From Hydrogenothermaceae bacterium (GTDB lineage Bacteria; Aquificota; Aquificia; Aquificales; Hydrogenothermaceae): a stretch of DNA of 11,909 bases. The stretch covers positions 1 to 11,909 of the forward strand of contig JALSSG010000147.1 of the NCBI GenBank assembly GCA_026984355.1. The letters run 5' to 3'. Shown here one piece after another: positions 7,302-11,909 of this stretch; the stretch's first letter is position 1, and every line of letters starts with the position of its first letter. The position numbers and the translations under genes are program-made. The notes under the pieces are model-generated. The model saw only the letters and a program-made list of their open reading frames with translations, was not told the DNA's origin and did not search any database.

Positions 7302-7654
7302 TGGAAAAAATAAAATTAGTATATTTGGTAGCTTTAACAAGTATAACGTTTGCAAATGCTCAGGAAGGAGCACAGGGTGCTGGAGGTTTAATAAGTGCTC
7401 TTATATGGATGGTTTTACTTATAGCTATATTCTACTTTCTTCTTTATAGACCTCAACAAAAGCAAAGAAAACAACATGAAGAGTTCTTAAAAAGTTTAAA
7501 GAAAGGAGATAAAGTCATTACTGCAGGAGGAATAATAGGAGAAATCAAATCTATAGAAGATAATATTGTTCATTTAAAAGTTGCAGAAGGTACCATAATA
7601 AAAGTTTTAAAACAGTCTCTCACAGGGTACTATAAGGAAGAGCAGTCTACATAA
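7301..7654 (+). CDS. yajC: Preprotein translocase accessory subunit YajC
   Basis: YajC is the small inner-membrane partner of the SecDF complex that assists SecYEG-dependent export. From the ATG at 7301 it has 117 residues. The membrane segment is at about 30-48 (ISALIWMVLLIAIFYFLLY). The family motif RPQQKQRKQHEEFLKSLKKGDKVITAGGIIGEI follows as overlapping blocks at 50-82, with a small cytoplasmic beta-domain to about 105. The first 20 residues ([20 protein letters not shown]) look like a cleavable signal peptide, an extra relative to many family members. The site GGAGAGG lies 4 bases before this ATG, inside the last codons of glyA, which rules out a longer start within glyA. It is the last gene of the efp operon and is followed by a terminator. 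secD and secF, frequent neighbours of yajC, are not in the window. Confidence 0.95.
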   Translation: MEKIKLVYLVALTSITFANAQEGAQGAGGLISALIWMVLLIAIFYFLLYRPQQKQRKQHEEFLKSLKKGDKVITAGGIIGEIKSIEDNIVHLKVAEGTIIKVLKQSLTGYYKEEQST

Positions 7655-7655
7655 T

Positions 7656-7678
7656 AAAGGGAGCTTTTGCTCCTTTTT
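7656..7678. terminator. Intrinsic terminator after yajC, probably bidirectional
   Basis: GGAGC (7660-7664), loop TTTT and GCTCC (7669-7673) form the core stem. It is extended outward by one G-T and three A-T pairs, and TTTTTATTTT follows on the plus strand. On the minus strand the same stem is followed by CTTTATTAT. The hairpin touches the stop codon of the convergent 79-residue gene (7677-7679), so it can end both transcripts. Confidence 0.85.
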
Positions 7679-7916
7679 ATTTTAAAATTTCTATAAGTTT
7701 GTTTATCCATAAGGCTATGATTACTATAAACCAGAACACGATTATAAAAACAATCCCAAATTGAAGGCTAATAAAAAATATCTTTAGTACAAGGTAAACC
7801 AGGTACGGTACAGCAATGATAATAACAAAAAATACAATACTGACTAAAACGAGAACAAACAAAGCTATAGCATAGTTTTTTAAACCAAGCTTTTCAGTTT
7901 TGTACAGATTATTCAT
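7677..7916 (-). CDS. Small two-helix membrane protein coupled to mqnE (unknown function)
   Basis: I do not recognise this family. The 79 residues have a short polar N-terminus (MNNLYKTEKLGLKNY), then two long hydrophobic stretches at about 16-42 and 46-71 with a single lysine between them, and a short NKLIEILK tail. This is the profile of a two-helix inner-membrane hairpin, rich in I, F and V with no catalytic-looking residues. The start ATG lies inside the last codons of mqnE (ATGAATAA contains both the ATG and the mqnE stop) and no Shine-Dalgarno motif precedes it. Translation therefore probably depends on ribosomes finishing mqnE. The coupling makes a role near quinone synthesis or the membrane-bound quinone pool conceivable, but nothing in the sequence proves it. 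It ends at a shared terminator. Confidence 0.72.
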   Translation of the reverse strand: MNNLYKTEKLGLKNYAIALFVLVLVSIVFFVIIIAVPYLVYLVLKIFFISLQFGIVFIIVFWFIVIIALWINKLIEILK

Positions 7917-9030
7917 CGTATATCTTTATAGGATTGTACAGTGTATCTCTTTCTACAGGGATTTTTCCTGCCTCTTTAATAAGTCTTACAAGCTTTTCTT
8001 TTTGCTGGGCTGTTGGAGATTTAGCTCCTGCAAAATGAGCTATTTTTTCTTCCATTACAGTTCCATCTAAATCATCAGCTCCAAAGTTTAGGGATATTTG
8101 TGCTATTTTTTCTCCAATCATAACCCAGTAAGCTTTTATATGAGGAACATTATCTAAAAGAAGTCTTGATACTGCTATTGTTTTTAAATCATCAATACCT
8201 GATGTATGCTCATTTATCTCAAGTTCATTATTTTCTGGCTGATAGGCAAGAGGAATAAAACATGTAAATCCTTCAGTTTCATCCTGAGCTTCTCTTATTT
8301 TTAATATGTGATCTACTCTTTCTTCAATAGTTTCTATATGTCCATATAGCATAGTAGTTGTAGAATGAAGTCCTAACCTGTGAGCAGTTTTATGGATTTC
8401 TAAATATTTTTTCCAGCCTATTTTTTCTGGTGCTATTATTCTTCGTGCCCTTGGAGAAAAGATTTCAGCTCCACCTCCAGGTAAACTATCTAAACCTGCT
8501 TCTTTTAGTGTTAAAAGAACTTCCTTATAGGATAAACCAGAAAGTTTTGATAAATAATCTATTTCAACAGCAGTAAAAGCCTTTATATGTATAGAAGGAA
8601 AGTTTAATCGTATATGTTTTATTATATTCAGGTAATCTTCAAAAGACCAATCAGGATGTAGTCCACCAACTATATGAACTTCAGATGCTCCATTTTCAAT
8701 AGCATGTTTTACTTTGGACAAAATTTCTTCTATAGACATCTCATATGCTTTTGGGTCATTCTTATCAATAGTAGCAAAAGCACAAAACTTACATTCTAAT
8801 GAACACACGTTTGTTGGATTTATCTGTCTATTTATAACAAAATAGGCGTATTTACCATTTTTTTGCTCTGTTATATAGTTTGCAAGCGTGCCAAGAGTAT
8901 TAAGGTCTTTTGTGTTAAAAAGAGTTATACCATCTTCAAAAGAAAGTCTTTTCCCCTCAAGAACTTTATCTATTATAGGAAATAGGTTTTTATCTGATGC
9001 TAATGATAGCTTTTTCTCTATAGTTAACAA
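7909..9030 (-). CDS. mqnE: Aminofutalosine synthase (radical SAM), menaquinone biosynthesis
   Basis: MqnE joins S-adenosylmethionine-derived adenosyl radical to 3-[(1-carboxyvinyl)oxy]benzoate to give aminofutalosine, an early step of the futalosine route to menaquinone. The 373 residues carry the radical SAM motif CSLECKFC (C76, C80, C83; CX3CX2C) and the glycine motif HIVGGLHP at about 119-125. GLDSLPGGGAEIFSPRARR (179-197) and STTTMLYGHIET (223-234) follow. LDSLPGGGAEIFS and FIPLAYQPENNEL favour MqnE over its paralogue MqnC. The start is TTG (9028-9030): an in-frame TAG lies just upstream and the next methionine is at about residue 98. GGAGGT (9041-9046) precedes it by 10 bases. It overlaps the downstream membrane-protein gene by 8 bp. 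No other mqn genes are nearby, which fits the scattered pathway genes of Aquificota. Confidence 0.92.
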   Translation of the reverse strand: MLTIEKKLSLASDKNLFPIIDKVLEGKRLSFEDGITLFNTKDLNTLGTLANYITEQKNGKYAYFVINRQINPTNVCSLECKFCAFATIDKNDPKAYEMSIEEILSKVKHAIENGASEVHIVGGLHPDWSFEDYLNIIKHIRLNFPSIHIKAFTAVEIDYLSKLSGLSYKEVLLTLKEAGLDSLPGGGAEIFSPRARRIIAPEKIGWKKYLEIHKTAHRLGLHSTTTMLYGHIETIEERVDHILKIREAQDETEGFTCFIPLAYQPENNELEINEHTSGIDDLKTIAVSRLLLDNVPHIKAYWVMIGEKIAQISLNFGADDLDGTVMEEKIAHFAGAKSPTAQQKEKLVRLIKEAGKIPVERDTLYNPIKIYDE

Positions 9031-9049
9031 AGTAGACTACACCTCCAAA

Positions 9050-9103
9050 AAACTATAAACTAAAAATTAATTTATACTATTTCTGGAATTTGTTCTATAG
9101 TTT
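9050..9103 (-). promoter_or_regulatory. Gap between the barrel gene and mqnE with a long inverted repeat
   Basis: The 72-bp gap upstream of mqnE holds an 8-bp perfect inverted repeat, AAACTATA (9050-9057) and TATAGTTT (9096-9103), separated by 38 AT-rich bases. On the minus strand the second arm runs into TTTTTT just before the mqnE ribosome site. It could be a weak terminator for the barrel gene or chance pairing in AT-rich DNA. No clear promoter for mqnE is seen, so read-through from the barrel operon is possible. Confidence 0.3.
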
Positions 9104-10269
9104 CACCATGTAATACTTGCAGTTAACACATATCTTCTATCTTCATCCTGTCCTGCATATGCTCCAACTTCTTCTGCATATGTAGTAAATCCTAACCTTA
9201 ATATAGTAAATCTAAAGTCTACACCAGCAGATAAATATCCTTGATAAAGACCTGTTCTTATGGAAAAGTCTGTTATTTTGTTATCCCAGAGTTTGATTTC
9301 AGTTCCAACTCTTAACCTTTTAATATTGTCCTCGTCTTGTTCAAAATTTTTTAATGCATCTACATAATCTAGTGCTATCACCCAGTTATTAATTATTGGA
9401 ACATCTGGATTTATTGCTATTCCTAAGTTTACACTCATAGGAATTTTCCCTGCTTCTTCAAAATCTAAATCTCCAATGTTAAGTACAGATACACCTATTG
9501 AAGGACGCAGTAATTTACCTTTTGGTATGATTTCGTTTAATCTATAAATCATTCCAAAATCAAATCCAAAGGCAGTTTTTGATACTGCAAGTTCATCTGT
9601 TATGTACGTATCAAGGTTATTTTCATGTTCAACAAGCTCTCTGGCTGTAAATGAGTGAACAAGAGCATTCCTATATATATACTTTCCACTTAATCCTACA
9701 CTTAAACTTCCATCTAAAAAATCATATGACAGGCCAGCTATAATACCTGCCATAGAGTTATAATCAAGCTCTAAAACACCTTCTGAACCAAATCCTTGAT
9801 GAGTCTGCCCATCAGCCTTTATAGAAACGAGAAAACCTATAGAAAATGCAAGTTTTGAAAACTTTCTAGATATAGAAGAATAATCATTTCCATAAAAGTG
9901 AATATTTTTTCCATAATAAGCTTTAAGAACTTCATTTACAGCTTTTAATTTATCATCACCATCATCACCATCATTATCTAAATCACCAGTATCAAGGGCA
10001 TCAAGTAAATCATTTAAAAAATCTTTCGCATTCTTATTTGTGGATATATTTATATCTAATAGATTTACTGCGAACCCTTCTGTTATAGGGATATTTGAAA
10101 TACCTGCAGGATTATAAAATATAGAATTTGAATATCCACCAACTGCTACTGTAGCACCGCCCATACCTATTGTTCTTGGGTCTTTGAATATGTATGGATA
10201 TTCATAAGTAATACCATATGAGCTAAAAGATATACCTGTTAGGATAAATAAACCTACTAATTTTTTCAT
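9103..10269 (-). CDS. Outer-membrane beta-barrel protein (PorV/TraF-like fold)
   Basis: This encodes 388 residues with a signal peptide (1-19, cleavage near SSYG). The mature N-terminus reads DPRTIGMGGATVAVGGYSNSIFYNPAGIS (30-58 as overlapping blocks). That is the pattern shared by FadL-, PorV/UPF0164- and TraF_2-type outer-membrane barrels. The rest alternates amphipathic strands and turns and ends YVLTASITW, a C-terminal aromatic residue typical of a BAM assembly signal. Between strands at about 80-118 lies an acidic helical insert containing DLDNDGDDGDD (96-106), similar to a calcium-binding DxDxDG loop. No conserved transport residues can be named. It follows the Cys-rich lipoprotein gene by 12 bp; its GGGGGAT ribosome site starts right at that gene's stop. 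The two are almost certainly co-transcribed and may form one outer-membrane complex. The barrel call is firm; the exact family and substrate are not known. Confidence 0.8.
   Translation of the reverse strand: MKKLVGLFILTGISFSSYGITYEYPYIFKDPRTIGMGGATVAVGGYSNSIFYNPAGISNIPITEGFAVNLLDINISTNKNAKDFLNDLLDALDTGDLDNDGDDGDDKLKAVNEVLKAYYGKNIHFYGNDYSSISRKFSKLAFSIGFLVSIKADGQTHQGFGSEGVLELDYNSMAGIIAGLSYDFLDGSLSVGLSGKYIYRNALVHSFTARELVEHENNLDTYITDELAVSKTAFGFDFGMIYRLNEIIPKGKLLRPSIGVSVLNIGDLDFEEAGKIPMSVNLGIAINPDVPIINNWVIALDYVDALKNFEQDEDNIKRLRVGTEIKLWDNKITDFSIRTGLYQGYLSAGVDFRFTILRLGFTTYAEEVGAYAGQDEDRRYVLTASITW
9952..9978 (-). repeat. 9-bp tandem repeat encoding an acidic loop
   Basis: ATCATCACC occurs twice back to back (9952-9960, 9961-9969) and a third, two-base variant ATCATTATC follows (9970-9978). 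On the minus strand it encodes the acidic Asp/Gly run at about residues 98-106 of the barrel protein. Each 9-bp unit adds three residues in frame, so copy number could change without breaking the gene. Confidence 0.8.
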
Positions 10270-10281
10270 GTTATATCCCCC

Positions 10282-11421
10282 TTATTTTTTTAGATACTGT
10301 GCAAGAGCTTCTTCAGTTATTTCTAACTTTTGTGCATTTTTTATATCAAATTCAGAATTACATGGGACATTATCACAAAGACAATGTGAAGGAGATGGAA
10401 TACATATTTCTTCTTTAAATTCTCTAAGATTTTCTTCTATATCAGAACGCTGGTCTTCTGGGATAATAGAAATGATAGTATCTACACCATTGTTTATTGT
10501 TTCAACTATCGTATCTTCTACAGTTATATTTTGCTGATTGTCTATAATAGGACATGGAAAACAATCAATTCCATCAGGTTCACTACACGGCTGTAAATCT
10601 AAATCGCAGTATCCATCTGTTATAACAACATCTGTGCCTGATATAAGTCTATAAAATGTATTAGTATCTGTTTGAGAACAGGTAATGTCAGAATTTATAT
10701 CTATCTTTAGTAGAGTGTAATTATATGTATTTTCTTCTTTTGAAAAAGCTATACTTGAAGTAGAAAAGCTACCATTATCTATATAACAGCTTCCATTGTT
10801 CGCATATTCTATGGCACAGGCTGTAGCTTCTAAATCATCAGGAACATTGTTTGCGTTTATATCATCCTGTGAGCAAGGATTTACACCTTCAATCCATTTT
10901 TCAAGTGTTCCTGCTCTTTCCTGAGGGTTGTCTTCAATTGCCAAAACAAAAGAATTTGTTCCTTTAGCTGTCTCAACAAGACCTTTTAGAAAGCATGCAT
11001 CTTTTTGAAGCTCAGTAAGAGACTGTTTATCTTCACAAGATACATTTTGTAAGATTTCAGAATATTTTTCTATAGCTTTAGATAGGTACATTAAAGATTT
11101 TCCAGAGGCTTTTTTGGATATAGCCTGAGAAAACACTTTAAAACCATCTGCATCTACATCTGTATCTAAGATATCATTCAATATAGAGCTTACATCATAA
11201 CCAGCCTTTCCTATGTATGCTGCAGCCAGATTAATATTTAGTTCTTCATTTGAAAAAGCTTTTTTGTAGTTATCTTTTTGAAGAAGCTGTATTACTTTAT
11301 CATAATTTCCACTGTCTAAAGCCTTTAGCACTTCATATCTATATGCGTTTAATGAATTATCATCTTTACATCCATACAGGAAAATAGCAGAACAAAAAAT
11401 ACTCACAACTAGCTTTTTCAT
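10282..11421 (-). CDS. Cysteine-rich lipoprotein with helical repeats and calcium-loop-like motifs (unknown function)
   Basis: I do not recognise a named family. From the ATG at 11419-11421, which follows a strong AAGGAGGGA site, it has 379 residues; a start at 11448 would add nine residues without a ribosome site. The N-terminus MKKLVVSIFCSAIFLYGCKDD is a lipoprotein signal, with Cys18 the likely lipidated residue, although tyrosine at -2 is atypical. Residues about 25-125 are helical and TPR-like (VLKALDSGNYDKVIQLLQ, NINLAAAYIGKAG). DTDVDADGF (86-94) resembles an EF-hand loop, and DINANNVPDDLE (187-198) resembles a thrombospondin type 3 loop. The mature part has 14 further cysteines, mostly after residue 180, with dense clusters at about 272-290 and 340-354, so several disulfides are likely. 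It is the first gene of an operon with the downstream barrel. Confidence 0.8.
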   Translation of the reverse strand: MKKLVVSIFCSAIFLYGCKDDNSLNAYRYEVLKALDSGNYDKVIQLLQKDNYKKAFSNEELNINLAAAYIGKAGYDVSSILNDILDTDVDADGFKVFSQAISKKASGKSLMYLSKAIEKYSEILQNVSCEDKQSLTELQKDACFLKGLVETAKGTNSFVLAIEDNPQERAGTLEKWIEGVNPCSQDDINANNVPDDLEATACAIEYANNGSCYIDNGSFSTSSIAFSKEENTYNYTLLKIDINSDITCSQTDTNTFYRLISGTDVVITDGYCDLDLQPCSEPDGIDCFPCPIIDNQQNITVEDTIVETINNGVDTIISIIPEDQRSDIEENLREFKEEICIPSPSHCLCDNVPCNSEFDIKNAQKLEITEEALAQYLKK

Positions 11422-11525
11422 TAATATCCCTCCTTTTTCTATTATCAAGAATATTCTTTCGGTAAATTTTTGTAATGTTAAAATTTTAATTATATTTTAT
11501 TATCAAGTTCTATGCAGGGTAAATT
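11422..11525. promoter_or_regulatory. Divergent promoter region with a 12-bp palindrome
   Basis: The gap between the lipoprotein gene and the macro-domain gene is 104 bp and AT-rich. AAGAATATTCTT at 11448-11459 is a perfect 12-bp palindrome, 27 bp upstream of the lipoprotein start, and could be a regulator site. For the plus strand, TTGTAA (11470-11475) and TATTTT (11493-11498) with a 17-base spacer form a weak sigma-70-like promoter. No convincing promoter is seen for the minus strand. Confidence 0.35.
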
Positions 11526-11909
11526 ATGGAAAAGGTTGTTAACATAGATAATGCAAAGCTTGTTCTAAAGAAAGGGGACATAACACAGGAAGATACAGAG
11601 GCTATTGTAAATGCTGCTAATTCTACATTGATGGGAGGAGGTGGTGTTGATGGTGCTATTCATTCAAAAGGGGGCCCAAAGATTTTAGAAGAATGTAAAA
11701 AAATAAGAGAAACCTTGTATCCTGAGGGACTTCCAACAGGAGAAGCTGTAATGACCACTGGAGGAAATTTGAAAGCAAAATATGTAATACATACAGTTGG
11801 ACCTGTATGTAATAAAGGAAAATTAGACCAGGAAAAAAAGAAGCTTTTACAAAACGCGTATTTTAATAGTTTAAAACTTGCTAAGGAAAAAGGTATAAAG
11901 ACAGTTTCT
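11526..11909 (+). CDS. Macro-domain protein, probable ADP-ribose/O-acetyl-ADP-ribose hydrolase (3' edge-truncated)
   Basis: The frame is open from the ATG at 11526-11528 through the window end (128 codons). The start is preceded by AGGG at 11516-11519, six bases away. The protein shows MacroD-type macro-domain signatures in order. These are KGDIT (16-20), AIVNAANSTLMGGGGVDGAIHSKGG (26-50 as overlapping blocks) for ADP-ribose binding, LPTGEAVMTTGGNL and YVIHTVGP (86-93). Enzymes of this class remove ADP-ribose from acidic residues or deacetylate O-acetyl-ADP-ribose. The NAAN motif and the GGGVDGAIH loop place it with the catalytically active group (human MacroD1, E. coli YmdB) and not with binding-only domains. 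Family members are about 160-190 residues, so roughly a quarter to a third is missing. It is transcribed divergently from the lipoprotein operon and shows no obvious link to it. Confidence 0.93.
   Translation, partial: MEKVVNIDNAKLVLKKGDITQEDTEAIVNAANSTLMGGGGVDGAIHSKGGPKILEECKKIRETLYPEGLPTGEAVMTTGGNLKAKYVIHTVGPVCNKGKLDQEKKKLLQNAYFNSLKLAKEKGIKTVS

Noticed and set aside
7909..9030. Assignment of the radical SAM gene as mqnC (cyclic dehypoxanthine futalosine synthase)
   Set aside because: The GLDSLPGGGAEIFSPR and FIPLAYQPENN segments fit MqnE better than the MqnC pattern, although the two are paralogues and an alignment would settle it.
10268..10537. Plus-strand open frame inside the lipoprotein gene
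   Set aside because: It is antisense to the better-supported lipoprotein gene and has no ribosome site or recognisable features.
11441..11466. GATAAT/TTTACC as a sigma-70 promoter for the lipoprotein gene
   Set aside because: On the minus strand the spacer is only 13 bases and the transcript would start almost on the ribosome binding site.

Overview
The window is AT-rich chromosomal DNA whose genes use AGA for arginine and ATA for isoleucine very heavily. It encodes a flagellar gene, a futalosine-pathway menaquinone enzyme and Gram-negative outer-membrane proteins. Together these suggest a thermophilic, motile, diderm bacterium of the Aquificota, most likely the Hydrogenothermaceae (Sulfurihydrogenibium/Persephonella type). 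This placement is inferred from gene content and protein style, because no rRNA or other marker is present. I see no tRNA, rRNA, CRISPR array, transposon or integrase.

Layout. (1) Positions 1-691, plus strand: a secreted choice-of-anchor D (ASH-like) protein with a C-terminal cysteine, transmembrane and basic tail. Only the first two bases of its start codon are probably missing. (2) 675-2537, minus strand: a flgN-like chaperone gene and flgK. A near-perfect sigma-28 promoter lies over the end of flgN and should drive flgK. (3) 2592-4826, minus strand: an OmpA-family protein with 15 tandem 30-residue calcium-binding (thrombospondin type 3) repeats, followed by a terminator. (4) 4968-7654, plus strand: a housekeeping operon efp-accB-glyA-yajC ending in a hairpin terminator. 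(5) 7677-9030, minus strand: mqnE and an overlapping 79-residue two-helix membrane protein. (6) 9103-11421, minus strand: a cysteine-rich lipoprotein gene followed 12 bp later by an outer-membrane beta-barrel gene. (7) 11526-11909, plus strand: the start of a macro-domain (ADP-ribose-binding) gene that runs off the window.

How the genes fit together. The housekeeping operon joins translation (EF-P), fatty-acid synthesis (BCCP), one-carbon metabolism (SHMT) and protein export (YajC). MqnE supplies respiratory quinone. The remaining genes concern the cell envelope: flagellar hook junction, a peptidoglycan-anchored calcium-binding rod, and a lipoprotein/barrel pair. Acidic DxDxDG-type loops recur in the OmpA protein, the barrel and the lipoprotein, so extracytoplasmic calcium binding is a shared theme. 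The least explained parts are the lipoprotein/barrel pair, the small membrane protein coupled to mqnE, and the C-terminal sorting-like tail of the first protein.
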